Source: JAFALK01 sp042701975 (lineage in GTDB: Bacteria; Pseudomonadota; Gammaproteobacteria; Burkholderiales; Burkholderiaceae_C). From it: a stretch of 64,000 nt of DNA. Below, piece after piece: positions 1 through 8,582 of the stretch. Location of the stretch: NCBI GenBank assembly GCA_042701975.1, contig CP170561.1, positions 4,154,001 to 4,218,000 of the forward strand. The letters run 5' to 3'. Positions within the stretch are counted from its first letter, which is position 1. Every line of letters starts with the position of its first letter. The notes under the pieces are model-generated. The model searched no databases. It was not told the DNA's origin and saw only the letters and a list, made by a program, of their open reading frames with translations. The translations under genes were made by a program, and so were the position numbers.

Positions 1-29
1 ACCGGCTGTGCGGCCTCCTTGATGGGCAT
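1..29 (-). CDS. Start of a divergent gene, partial
   Basis: An ATG on the minus strand at 29-27 is preceded at 40-35 by a perfect AAGGAG Shine-Dalgarno sequence with 5 nt spacing. Only nine codons (MPIKEAAQP) lie inside the window, so the product cannot be named. Its position head-to-head with the xylose isomerase gene makes a sugar regulator or another member of the same locus plausible, but that is inference only. Confidence 0.5.
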
Positions 30-140
30 CCTGTCTCCTTGCTGTTCTATTTGTTCGCGCTAACGGCACGTTCAAGCGTATCGAACACACCACAAGCGGG
101 CGCCTAGGTGTTTGCACTTGCTTTATTTCGTCCAGCGCCC

Positions 141-157
141 AAACTAACATCTAGTTT
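141..157. promoter_or_regulatory. Inverted repeat, possible operator
   Basis: A perfect 6-bp inverted repeat AAACTA-N5-TAGTTT sits between the two divergent starts, in an otherwise non-coding stretch. Its half-sites resemble the AAACTAA/TTAGTTT halves known from ROK-family XylR operators, but the half-site orientation and spacing differ. A role as binding site for a regulator of the divergent gene or of xylA is inference. Confidence 0.3.
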
Positions 158-207
158 AACGATCAATCAGCCAGGAAGCCAAGTGCTTCCCTTGTTTTGG
201 TACTGAA

Positions 208-222
208 TTGACAACGCTGTCT
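208..222 (+). promoter_or_regulatory. -35 element overlapped by a LacI-type palindrome
   Basis: TTGACA at 208-213 is a perfect -35 hexamer. It overlaps an imperfect palindrome (GACA-A-CG-C-TGTC core at 210-221) with the central CG dyad typical of LacI-family operators. No convincing -10 hexamer was found at the normal distance, so the promoter call is weaker than the palindrome. The cognate regulator could be the LacI-family gene at 13410-14531, which lies inside the operon this site would control. Confidence 0.4.
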
Positions 223-274
223 AAGCGCAACAGGTGCGGTAGGCAGCGATTCCTAGAACGACGGAGACATAGCC

Positions 275-1612
275 TTGCAGCAGCACATCCAAGCCCCGGC
301 AGCGGGCTACTTCGGTCACATCCCCAAGATCGCCTTCGAGGGCGAGAGCAGCGACAACCCGCTCGCCTTCCGCTTCTACGACAAGAACCGCGTGGTGCTT
401 GGCAAGCGCATGGAGGAGCACCTGCGCTTCGCCGTCTGCTACTGGCACAACTTCGTGTGGACCGGGCTCGATCCCTTTGGCGGCGCCACCTTCCAGCGCC
501 CCTGGTTCGAAGGCGGCACACCGATGGAACTGGCCGTCAGCAAGGCAGACGCCGCCTTCTCGTTCTTCGAGCGCCTGGGTGCGCCCTACTACTGCTTCCA
601 CGACCGCGACGTCGCCCCCGAAGGCGCCACGCCGCGCGAGAGCCACGAGAACTTCCTGCGCATGGTCGATGTGCTGGGCGAGCACCAGCAGCGCACCGGC
701 ATGAAGCTGCTGTGGGGAACGGCCAACCTGTTCAGCCACCGCCGCTACATGTCCGGCGCGGCCAGCAATCCGGATCCCGCCGTCTTCGGCATGGGCGCCC
801 TGCAGGTGCGCGACGCGTTGGACGCAACGAAGAAGCTGGGCGGCGAGAACTATGTGCTGTGGGGCGGCCGCGAAGGCTACGAGACCCTGCTCAACACCAG
901 CCTGTCGCGCGAGCTCGACCAGCTCGGCCGCTTCCTCACCATGGTGGTCGAGCACAAGCACAAGATCGGTTTCAACGGCGCCATCCTCATCGAGCCCAAG
1001 CCGCGCGAGCCGTCCAAGCACCAGTACGACTTCGACGTCGCCACCGTCTACGGCTTCCTGGCCAAGTACGGCCTGGAGAAGGAGGTCAAGGTCAACATCG
1101 AGGCCAACCACGCCACGCTCTCGGGCCACAGCTTCGAGCACGAGATCGCGATGGCCGGCGCGCTCGGCATCCTCGGCTCCATCGACATGAACCGCGGCGA
1201 TCCGCAGCTGGGCTGGGACACCGACCAGTTCCCCAACAACGTGCCGGAGACCGCGCTGGCGATGTTCCACATCCTGAAGGCCGGCGGCCTCGGCTCGGGC
1301 GGCCTGAACTTCGACGCCAAGGTGCGCCGCCAGTCGCTCGACGCGGAAGACCTCTTCCACGGCCACATCGGCGGCATGGACGTCTGCGCCCGCGCGCTGC
1401 TGATCGCCGAACGAATGATCAACGACGGCCGCTTCGACGCCGCTGTGAATGCACGTTACGCCGGATGGAATGCGCCTGCTGCGCAAGACCTGCTCGCCGG
1501 CCGCGTAGGCCTTGCTGCACTTGCTGACCAAGTGCTGGCCGCCAACCAGGATCCGCAGCCCGTCTCGGGTCGCCAGGAGCTGCTGGAGAACCTCCTCAAC
1601 CGTTATTGCTGA
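275..1612 (+). CDS. xylA: Xylose isomerase
   Basis: Converts D-xylose to D-xylulose (EC 5.3.1.5) in the cytoplasm. The 445-aa product has the length and sequence of class II xylose isomerases: an N-terminal FGHIPKI/YDKNRVVLGK region, WGGREGYETLLNT near residue 195, and the metal-ligand segment around IEPKPREPSKHQYDFD near residue 240. I placed the start at a TTG (275) because a GGAG at 263-266 is well spaced and family similarity begins there; no ATG lies upstream in frame before a stop. It is the first gene of the 27-kb operon and would process the xylose released by the encoded glycosidases. Xylulokinase is not in the window. Confidence 0.93.
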   Translation: MQQHIQAPAAGYFGHIPKIAFEGESSDNPLAFRFYDKNRVVLGKRMEEHLRFAVCYWHNFVWTGLDPFGGATFQRPWFEGGTPMELAVSKADAAFSFFERLGAPYYCFHDRDVAPEGATPRESHENFLRMVDVLGEHQQRTGMKLLWGTANLFSHRRYMSGAASNPDPAVFGMGALQVRDALDATKKLGGENYVLWGGREGYETLLNTSLSRELDQLGRFLTMVVEHKHKIGFNGAILIEPKPREPSKHQYDFDVATVYGFLAKYGLEKEVKVNIEANHATLSGHSFEHEIAMAGALGILGSIDMNRGDPQLGWDTDQFPNNVPETALAMFHILKAGGLGSGGLNFDAKVRRQSLDAEDLFHGHIGGMDVCARALLIAERMINDGRFDAAVNARYAGWNAPAAQDLLAGRVGLAALADQVLAANQDPQPVSGRQELLENLLNRYC

Positions 1613-1674
1613 TGACGCCTGCCCGCCTTGCCAACAACAAGGCCTTCCCTGAAACCCAAACCATAGAAAACATC

Positions 1675-4600
1675 ATGAGACATTTTCAGCGGACCACTCT
1701 CTCGATCGCCGCGGCCCAGGCCGCCCTGCTGTGGACCGGACTGGCGTACGCCCAGACCACCGACACGACGCAGCAGCCCCAGCAAAACAAGCAGCTCGAA
1801 ACCGTCGTGGTGAGCGGCCAGCGCGCGGCCCTGCAGTCGGCGCAGAAGATCAAGCAGAACTCGGACGAGATCGTGGACTCGATCGTCGCCGACGACATCG
1901 GCAAGCTGCCGGACCGCTCCGTCACCGAAGTGCTGCAGCGCGTGGTGGGCGTCACCATCGACCGCACCATGGCCAAGGGCGACCCCGAGCACTTCTCGGT
2001 GGAAGGCTCTGGCGTGATGATCCGCGGCCTGTCATATGTGCGCTCGGAACTCAACGGCCGCGATTCCTTCTCGGCCAACGGCGGCCGTTCGCTGAATTTC
2101 GAAGACGTACCGCCCGAGCTGATGGCCGCGGTGGACGTGTACAAGAACCCCTCGGCCGAGCAGATCGAAGGCGCCATCGGCGGCCTGGTGAACCTGCGCA
2201 CCGCCATGCCTTTCGACTTCGCCGGCTTCAAGGCCGCGGTGTCGCTGTCGGACACCTATTCCAAGCTGGCCAGCAAGGCCAAGCCCTCGGCTTCGCTGCT
2301 GGTCTCCAACCGCTGGAAGACCGATGCCGGCGAGTTCGGCCTGCTGCTGGACCTGGCCCATTCTGAAAGCTCCAACCGCACCGACGCCTTCCAGGTCGAG
2401 CCCTACTACCCGCGCACTGACGTGGAAGCCGGCAAGACCGTGTGGATCCCCAAGGGCTCGCAGTGGCGCACCCTGCTGTTCGACCGCAAGCGCGACGGCA
2501 TCTACCTGGCCGCCCAATGGCGCAAGGACAACATCGAGTCCTCGCTGACCTTCTTCAAGTCCAAGTACAAGATGCACTGGGACGAGAACGCGCTGTTCGC
2601 CTCCAGCAGCCCGTACAACATCACGGTCGATCCGGGTGCCACGTACAGCGCCAGCGGCGCCTTCATCAAGGGCACGCTGCGTGACGCCACCGATGGCGGC
2701 ATCAACTTCAACGACGACGTGCGCGGTGCCGACCGCAAGTCCAACACGCAGGACCTGGCCTGGCACATCAAGTTCCGCCCGGCCGAACGCTGGACCGTGA
2801 ACCTCGATGCGCAGTACGTGCGCGCTACCACCTCGAGCTTCGACTCGACCGTGGCCACCGGCGTGCAGATGCCCAAGGAGCAGGTCGACCTCTCCGGCTC
2901 CTATCCGAAGCTGATCTTCGACAGCGCGGATATGGCCCGCCTGGCCGACCCGGCCAACTACTACTGGGCCTTCACCATGGAGCACATGGACAAGAGCAAG
3001 GCCACGGAGAAGGCCATCAGGGCCGATGCCAAGTACGACTTCAACGACAGCTTCCTGAACGACCTGCGTTTCGGTGTGCGCTTCACCGACCGCAGCGCCG
3101 TCACGCAGAACTCCAACCCGGGATACAACTGGGCGGCCATCACCCAGCCCTGGCAGGTGGGCTGGGACATCAGCCACCTGGCGTACCTGAACGATCCGCG
3201 CTTCTCCGGCCCGACACAGGTCTACACCTTCAAGAACTTCTTCAACGGCCGCGCCTCGGTGCCCAGCCTCGTGTTCCCGGCCACCTCCACGGCCACCGGC
3301 TATCCCGGCAGCTACGCCACACTGCACACGTATCACGACATCCTCTGCGCCGAGCAGGCCGCCGCGCAGGGCTGGAGCAGCGGCTGCGCCACCTGGACGC
3401 CCGCCACCTTCGGCACTGACCCGGCCGGCACCAACGACCAGAAGGAAAAGACCCAGGCCGGCTACGCTCAGCTGCGCTTCGGCTGGGATGACCTGCCGAT
3501 GCCGGTGGACGGCAACGTGGGCCTGCGCGTCGTGCACTCGAGCAACACGGCGCACGGCTACACCGTCATCAACAACCAGGCGCCCACGGTTCCCGCCGGC
3601 AGCACGCTGGGCGGCGCCACCATTCCCAACATCGCCAACAGCTCCAAGGCGCAGGACTTCGACAACAGCTACACCGACGTGCTGCCGAGCCTGAACCTGC
3701 GCCTGAAGGCCGCGCCGGACCTGCAGTTCCGCGCCGCGCTGGCCAAGGGCATCACCCGCCCCGACTTCACGCAGCTGCAGGCCTACAGCTCGCTCACGCA
3801 GACTGCCACCACGCACACGTCGGGCACCACCGTGGTCGTGGACGCCGTCAACCAGTCGGGCACCGCTTCGGGCAATCCGCTGCTCAAGCCGACCAAGTCC
3901 ACCCAGATGGACCTGACGGCCGAGTGGTATCCGGAGAAGAGCAGCTCGCTGACGCTGGCCGTGTTCAACAAGCAGCTGCGCGACGTCATCATCAACCAGG
4001 TCACGCCCGTGGCCGTCTCCGACACCAGCGGCACCAGCTACCCGTTCATGACCACGGCACCGATCAACGGCGCCAAGGGCTATGCACGCGGCCTGGAACT
4101 GGCCTTCCAGAAGTACTTCGACATGCTGCCCGGTGCCTTCTCCGGCATCGGCATCCAGGCCAACTACACCTACGTGAACAGCAAGACCAAGCTGTACAAC
4201 CCGGTGTTCAGCGCCTACTGCTCGGGCAACAACGCCGGTGCCGCCAACCTGAACCTGAACCTCAACGGCTGCGACGTGGATGGCCGCTCCTTCGACAACC
4301 TGCCGCTGCAGAACCTGTCGAAGAACGCCTTCAATCTGGCGCTGCTGTATGACTACGGCCCGATCTCGGCGCGCGTGGCCTACAGCTGGCGTTCCAAGTA
4401 CCTGCAGGCCGTGAACGTGAACGGCACGCAGGGCACGGACGGCACGGACACCAATCCGAACAGCGCCACCTACGGCCAGCACAACGTCGCCTGGGGCCTG
4501 CCTACCTGGGCCGACGGCTACGGCGAACTTGACGCCAGCATCTTCTACAAGATCAACGACAAGTTCCAGGTCGGCATCGAAGGCCAGAACCTGACCGACT

Positions 4601-4701
4601 CGGTGTACAAGCAGCTCATGCAGCAGCACATCGGCATGATGGGCCGCGCCTGGTTCGTGACCGGGCCGCGCTACACCGTGCAGGCGCGCTACTCGTTCTG
4701 A
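1675..4701 (+). CDS. TonB-dependent receptor for plant oligosaccharides
   Basis: Outer-membrane active transporter, 1008 aa from the ATG at 1675; the frame is open further upstream, but this start gives a clean signal peptide (about residues 1-26, ending AYAQ). A TonB box (ETVVVSG, about residues 42-48) is followed by the plug domain with LPDRSVTEVLQRVVGVTIDR, and then a 22-strand-type barrel that ends in an aromatic residue (RYSF), as beta-barrel proteins do. There is no N-terminal STN signalling domain, so it is unlikely to control a sigma factor itself. Its place between xylA and the glycosidases points to uptake of xyloglucan or xylan oligosaccharides. Substrate is inferred from context. 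Confidence 0.9.
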   Translation: MRHFQRTTLSIAAAQAALLWTGLAYAQTTDTTQQPQQNKQLETVVVSGQRAALQSAQKIKQNSDEIVDSIVADDIGKLPDRSVTEVLQRVVGVTIDRTMAKGDPEHFSVEGSGVMIRGLSYVRSELNGRDSFSANGGRSLNFEDVPPELMAAVDVYKNPSAEQIEGAIGGLVNLRTAMPFDFAGFKAAVSLSDTYSKLASKAKPSASLLVSNRWKTDAGEFGLLLDLAHSESSNRTDAFQVEPYYPRTDVEAGKTVWIPKGSQWRTLLFDRKRDGIYLAAQWRKDNIESSLTFFKSKYKMHWDENALFASSSPYNITVDPGATYSASGAFIKGTLRDATDGGINFNDDVRGADRKSNTQDLAWHIKFRPAERWTVNLDAQYVRATTSSFDSTVATGVQMPKEQVDLSGSYPKLIFDSADMARLADPANYYWAFTMEHMDKSKATEKAIRADAKYDFNDSFLNDLRFGVRFTDRSAVTQNSNPGYNWAAITQPWQVGWDISHLAYLNDPRFSGPTQVYTFKNFFNGRASVPSLVFPATSTATGYPGSYATLHTYHDILCAEQAAAQGWSSGCATWTPATFGTDPAGTNDQKEKTQAGYAQLRFGWDDLPMPVDGNVGLRVVHSSNTAHGYTVINNQAPTVPAGSTLGGATIPNIANSSKAQDFDNSYTDVLPSLNLRLKAAPDLQFRAALAKGITRPDFTQLQAYSSLTQTATTHTSGTTVVVDAVNQSGTASGNPLLKPTKSTQMDLTAEWYPEKSSSLTLAVFNKQLRDVIINQVTPVAVSDTSGTSYPFMTTAPINGAKGYARGLELAFQKYFDMLPGAFSGIGIQANYTYVNSKTKLYNPVFSAYCSGNNAGAANLNLNLNGCDVDGRSFDNLPLQNLSKNAFNLALLYDYGPISARVAYSWRSKYLQAVNVNGTQGTDGTDTNPNSATYGQHNVAWGLPTWADGYGELDASIFYKINDKFQVGIEGQNLTDSVYKQLMQQHIGMMGRAWFVTGPRYTVQARYSF

Positions 4702-4709
4702 AGCCGCTG

Positions 4710-4744
4710 AAGGGTGGCGTGATGTGAAGTCACGCCACCCTTTT
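4710..4744 (+). terminator. Intrinsic terminator inside the operon
   Basis: An 11-bp perfect stem (4712-4722 with 4730-4740, loop of 7 nt) is extended by AA/TT pairs to 13 bp and followed by TTTT. It lies 10 nt after the receptor stop. No room for a promoter exists between it and the next gene (4772), so downstream genes must be read by read-through. This would give high xylA-receptor expression and lower enzyme expression. Confidence 0.85.
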
Positions 4745-4771
4745 CCGATCGATTCTTCCCAGCGACCCCCC

Positions 4772-6400
4772 ATGTCCTCACTTGCTCGCTACGCCGCGCT
4801 GCTCGGACTCGTCTGTGCAAGCGCTTTCGCTGAACCCGCGCCCCAGCTCGTCACGAAGGACGGCCGCCACGCCCTGATGGTGGACGGCGCGCCCTGGCTG
4901 ATGCTGGGCGCGCAGGTGCACAACTCCAGCAACTACGCGGGCGCGCTCAAGGACGTGTGGCCGGCCGTGAAGGATCTGGGCGCCAACACCGTCTCCGTGC
5001 CGGTGGCCTGGGAGCAGGTCGAGCCGCGCGAAGGCACGTTCGATTTCTCCTTCGTCGACACGCTCGTCAAGCAGGCGCGCGAACACAAGGTGCGCCTCGT
5101 GCTGCTGTGGTTCGGCACCTGGAAGAACACCAGCCCGCAGTACGTGCCCGAGTGGGTCAAGTTCGACAACAAGCGCTTCCCGCGCATGCTGGAAGCCGAC
5201 GGCAAGACCAGCTACTGCCTCTCGCCCTTCGGCACCGAGACCATGAAGGCCGATGCCCGCGCCTTCACCGCGCTGATGGCGCAGCTGAAGAAAATCGATG
5301 GCGAGCAGCACACCGTCATCATGGTGCAGGTGGAGAACGAGGTCGGCACCTGGGGCGCCGACCGCGACTACGGCCCGGCCGCGCAAGCCGCGTTCGCGCA
5401 AGCAGTACCTGAAGCCGTGCTCAAGCGCCAGCCCGCCAAGACATCAGCAAAGGCCGGCAACTGGACCGAGGTCTACGGCGACTACGCCGCCCAGTACTTC
5501 CACTCCTGGGCCATCGCCCGCTACATCGAGGTCGTGGCCAGCTCGGGCCGCAAGGCCAACAAGCTGCCGCTCTACGTCAACAACGCGCTGCGCGATCCGG
5601 CCTCGCCGGCCAAGCCCTGGAACAAGGATTTCTCCAGCGGCGGCCCGACCTGGGACGTGATCGGCCTCTACCAGGCCGCCGCTCCCTCCATCGACGTCAT
5701 CGGCCCCGACATCTATGGCCACGAGTCCAAGGGCATGGAGGCCAACCTCGTGGCCTTCCAGCGTGAGGGCAACGCCCTCTTCGTGCCCGATATCTCCAAC
5801 GCCGCTCCGATTGCGCGCTATGTCTATCCCGTGCTCGGTGCCGGCTCCCTCGGCATCGTGCCCTTCGGCATCGACTACTTCCCCTATACCAACTTCCCGC
5901 TCGGCGCCAAGGCCACCGACAAGGGCATGGTCGCGCCCTGGGCACGCGCCTACTCGGGCTTCGTGCCCATGGCCCGCCAATGGGCGCGCTGGGCCTTTGA
6001 AGGCCGGACCTACGGCGCCGCCGAACCCGACGATCACGGCGACCAGTTGCTGACGATGAAGGGCTGGAAGGCCAACATCACCTTCGGCCAGTGGCAGTTC
6101 GGCGAGCGCGAGTGGCCGGGCAACAAGAAGGAATCGCCGAGCTGGAGCACCACGTTGCAAGGCGGCGTGGCCATCGCGCAGACCGGGCCTGACGAGTTCA
6201 TCCTCGTCGGCCAGCGTGCGCGCGTGCGCATCGATCCGCTCGAGGGCAGCACCGCCCTGATCGCCCGCGTGGAGCAAGGCCGTTTCGACGCCAAGGGCCA
6301 GTGGCAGATGGAGCGCGTGTGGAATGGCGACCAGACCGACTGGGGGCTCAACCTCCCCGAAGAGCCGGTGACGCTCAAGGTCCGCATGGGGAAGTATTGA
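4772..6400 (+). CDS. GH35 family beta-galactosidase-like protein (DUF5597 type)
   Basis: A 542-aa secreted (beta/alpha)8-barrel protein. The ATG at 4772 is chosen because the in-frame ATG at 4724 falls in the terminator loop and because 4772 gives a normal Sec signal peptide (MSSLARYAALLGLVCASAFA). GH35 hallmarks are visible: GAQVHNSSNY near residue 50, and the acid/base motif QVENEVG (Glu190). In xyloglucan loci such enzymes remove beta-1,2-galactose from xyloglucan side chains. The position where relatives I recall carry the nucleophile Glu (VPE) reads FVPDISN, with Asp340. This may weaken or change activity; see findings. The C-terminal part (about 430-542) resembles the accompanying DUF5597 domain. 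It starts 1 nt before the GH74 gene. Confidence 0.82.
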   Translation: MSSLARYAALLGLVCASAFAEPAPQLVTKDGRHALMVDGAPWLMLGAQVHNSSNYAGALKDVWPAVKDLGANTVSVPVAWEQVEPREGTFDFSFVDTLVKQAREHKVRLVLLWFGTWKNTSPQYVPEWVKFDNKRFPRMLEADGKTSYCLSPFGTETMKADARAFTALMAQLKKIDGEQHTVIMVQVENEVGTWGADRDYGPAAQAAFAQAVPEAVLKRQPAKTSAKAGNWTEVYGDYAAQYFHSWAIARYIEVVASSGRKANKLPLYVNNALRDPASPAKPWNKDFSSGGPTWDVIGLYQAAAPSIDVIGPDIYGHESKGMEANLVAFQREGNALFVPDISNAAPIARYVYPVLGAGSLGIVPFGIDYFPYTNFPLGAKATDKGMVAPWARAYSGFVPMARQWARWAFEGRTYGAAEPDDHGDQLLTMKGWKANITFGQWQFGEREWPGNKKESPSWSTTLQGGVAIAQTGPDEFILVGQRARVRIDPLEGSTALIARVEQGRFDAKGQWQMERVWNGDQTDWGLNLPEEPVTLKVRMGKY

Positions 6401-6401
6401 G

Positions 6402-8582
6402 ATGACGATGGATCGCCGTCAGTTCGTTCTGGGCGTCAGCGCCCTGGGCCTTGCGCCGCTTGCGCAAGCGCAAGCACAAGCCGCGGCCTACGACTGGAAG
6501 ACCCTGCCCTACGGCGCCGGCGGCTTCGTCGACGGCTTCGTCTTCCATCCCAAGGAGCCGGGCCTGCTCTACGCCCGCACCGACATCGGCGGCGCCTACC
6601 GCTTCGAGCCGAAGACGCGGAGCTGGACGCCGATGCTCGACTTCCTCGGCAAAGCCGATGGCGATCTGATGGGCGTGCTGGCCCTGGCCGTCGATCCGCG
6701 CGATGCCAACCGCGTCTACGCCGCCTGCGGCATTTACACCGGCGAGTGGGCCCGCAAGGCCGCCCTGCTGGCTTCGAACGACCGTGGCGCCACCTGGCAG
6801 ATCTTTGATCTCGACTTCCGCCTCGGCGGCAACGAGCCCGGCCGCGGCACGGGCGAACGCCTGTGCGTGGACCCGGCCAACGGCGACGTGATCTGGCTGG
6901 GCACGACCAAGGCCGGCCTGCACCGCAGCAGCAACCGCGGCCGCAACTTCACCAAACTCGACTTCCCCGGCAACCACGTCTCGCTCGTGCTCGTGGATCC
7001 GCAGGATTCGCGCATCGTCTGGGTCGGCTGCCATGACCTGCCGGGCCTGTACCTGACCCGCGACGGCGGCATCACTTTCGAGCGCGCCAAGGGTGCGCCT
7101 TCGCAGGTGCCGCAACGCGCCACCTTCGGGCCGGACGGCACGCTCTACGTCAGCTTTGCCAAGGGCCCGGAGCGCTTTGCTACCAACCCGGGCAACGCCG
7201 CAGAGGGCAGCGTGTGGAAGATGAAGGTCAGCGGCAAGCAGCGTGGCCAGGGCGGCGAACAGTGGACCGAGATCTCGCCGCTGCCGTCGGGCCACTTCGG
7301 CTACTCGGGCCTCGACGTCGATCCCAAGAAGCGCGGCCGCCTGATCGTCTCCACCATCGAGCGCTGGTCCGAGGGCGACGATCTCTTCCTCTCCGAGGAC
7401 GACGGCAAGACCTGGACCGCGCTGGGCAACCGCTCGCACCACAACGCCGAGCCCTACCCCTGGCTGGTCAACTACATGAGCGGCCACGGCCACATGAGCC
7501 ATTCCATGGGCCACTGGATCGCCGATGTGAAGCTCGATCCGCACAACCCCGAGCGCGCCATCTACGGCACCGGCTACGGGCTGTGGATCAGCCGCAATCT
7601 TTCGGGCGCCCGCGTCGAATGGGATTTCACCGTCGAAGGTTTCGAGGAGACCGCCACGCTCGACGTGAAGAGTCCCTCCGGCGGCGCGCTGCTGCTCGCG
7701 GCGATGGGCGATGTCTCCGGCGCGGCCTGGGACAACGCGAGCAAGACGCCCAGCGGCGGCCTGTTCGCGCCAAGCAATGAGACGAACCGCTCGGTGGACT
7801 TTGCGCAGGATCGCGCCGCCATCCTCGCTCGCACGTCGGACCACGCTGAAACCGGCGGTTATGTCTCGCTCGATGGTGGCGTGAGCTGGCGAGTTTTCGG
7901 CAAGTCGCTGCGCAAGCCGAAGACCGATTCGGGTTATGTGGCCGTCTCGGCCAAGGGCACGGCCATCGTCTGGGCGCCGCCGCAGCAGCCGGCGCAGGTC
8001 TCGCACGATCTGGGCAAGAGCTGGCAGGTCATCGAAGGCTGGCCGGCGGCTGACCGTGAGCGACGCCTCATCCCGATCGCCGATCGCGCGATGGACGGCG
8101 TTTTCCATCTCTTCGATGAGACGCGCGGAGAACTGCTGGTCAGCGTGGACGGCGGCCGCAGCTTCAAGCCTTCTGTCACCGGACTGCCGGCGCTGAGCAA
8201 CGATCAGCATGGCTGCCTGTTCAGCGTGCCCGGCCGCGTGCGCGACCTGTGGCTCGCCCTGCCCGACGGCCTCGTGCACTTCCCCGGTCTTGAAGCGCCG
8301 ATGCAGCAGCTGAAGACGGTGGCCAAGGCCTGGCTGGTGACCGTGGGCAAAGGCCCGAAGGACGGCACGCAAAGCCTCTACCTCTGGGGCAAGGCGCAGG
8401 TCGGCAGCCAGCTCACTGAGGGCATCTTGCGCTCGGACGACGGCGGCGCCAGCTGGCAGCGCATCAGCAACGACGCTCAGCGATGGGGTTATCTGCTGTC
8501 GATGACGGCCGACCCGCTGGAGCACGGCACGGTCTATGTGGCGGCGCATGGCCGTGGTGTTTTCGTGGGCAAGCCTCGATGA
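6402..8582 (+). CDS. GH74 xyloglucanase, Tat-type signal
   Basis: Endo-acting xyloglucan hydrolase family; 726 aa with the twin seven-bladed propeller architecture expected for GH74. The N-terminus MTMDRRQFVLG followed by a hydrophobic stretch and AQAQA is a Tat-like signal peptide. The family motif RTDIGGAYR (catalytic base Asp61) and the second catalytic Asp in SVDFAQD (Asp466) are present, as are repeated Asp-box turns such as SNDRGATW, SEDDGKTW and SDDGGASW. A GGGGAAG sequence 7 nt upstream supports the start at 6402. It would cut the xyloglucan backbone outside the inner membrane, giving oligosaccharides for the receptor encoded upstream. GH74 is the strongest marker that this locus targets xyloglucan. 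Confidence 0.92.
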   Translation: MTMDRRQFVLGVSALGLAPLAQAQAQAAAYDWKTLPYGAGGFVDGFVFHPKEPGLLYARTDIGGAYRFEPKTRSWTPMLDFLGKADGDLMGVLALAVDPRDANRVYAACGIYTGEWARKAALLASNDRGATWQIFDLDFRLGGNEPGRGTGERLCVDPANGDVIWLGTTKAGLHRSSNRGRNFTKLDFPGNHVSLVLVDPQDSRIVWVGCHDLPGLYLTRDGGITFERAKGAPSQVPQRATFGPDGTLYVSFAKGPERFATNPGNAAEGSVWKMKVSGKQRGQGGEQWTEISPLPSGHFGYSGLDVDPKKRGRLIVSTIERWSEGDDLFLSEDDGKTWTALGNRSHHNAEPYPWLVNYMSGHGHMSHSMGHWIADVKLDPHNPERAIYGTGYGLWISRNLSGARVEWDFTVEGFEETATLDVKSPSGGALLLAAMGDVSGAAWDNASKTPSGGLFAPSNETNRSVDFAQDRAAILARTSDHAETGGYVSLDGGVSWRVFGKSLRKPKTDSGYVAVSAKGTAIVWAPPQQPAQVSHDLGKSWQVIEGWPAADRERRLIPIADRAMDGVFHLFDETRGELLVSVDGGRSFKPSVTGLPALSNDQHGCLFSVPGRVRDLWLALPDGLVHFPGLEAPMQQLKTVAKAWLVTVGKGPKDGTQSLYLWGKAQVGSQLTEGILRSDDGGASWQRISNDAQRWGYLLSMTADPLEHGTVYVAAHGRGVFVGKPR

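Noticed and set aside
221..1531. Long open frames on both strands overlapping xylA, translating to His/Val- or Arg-rich proteins
   Set aside because: They are the result of high GC in third codon positions; only the xylose isomerase frame matches a known family.
4724..4771. Upstream ATG (4724) as start of the GH35 gene
   Set aside because: It lies in the loop of the terminator and would put 16 extra polar residues before the signal peptide.
2032..4773. A 913-codon minus-strand frame opposite the TonB-dependent receptor
   Set aside because: Val/Gly/Arg/His-rich composition without any domain; the receptor on the other strand is certain.
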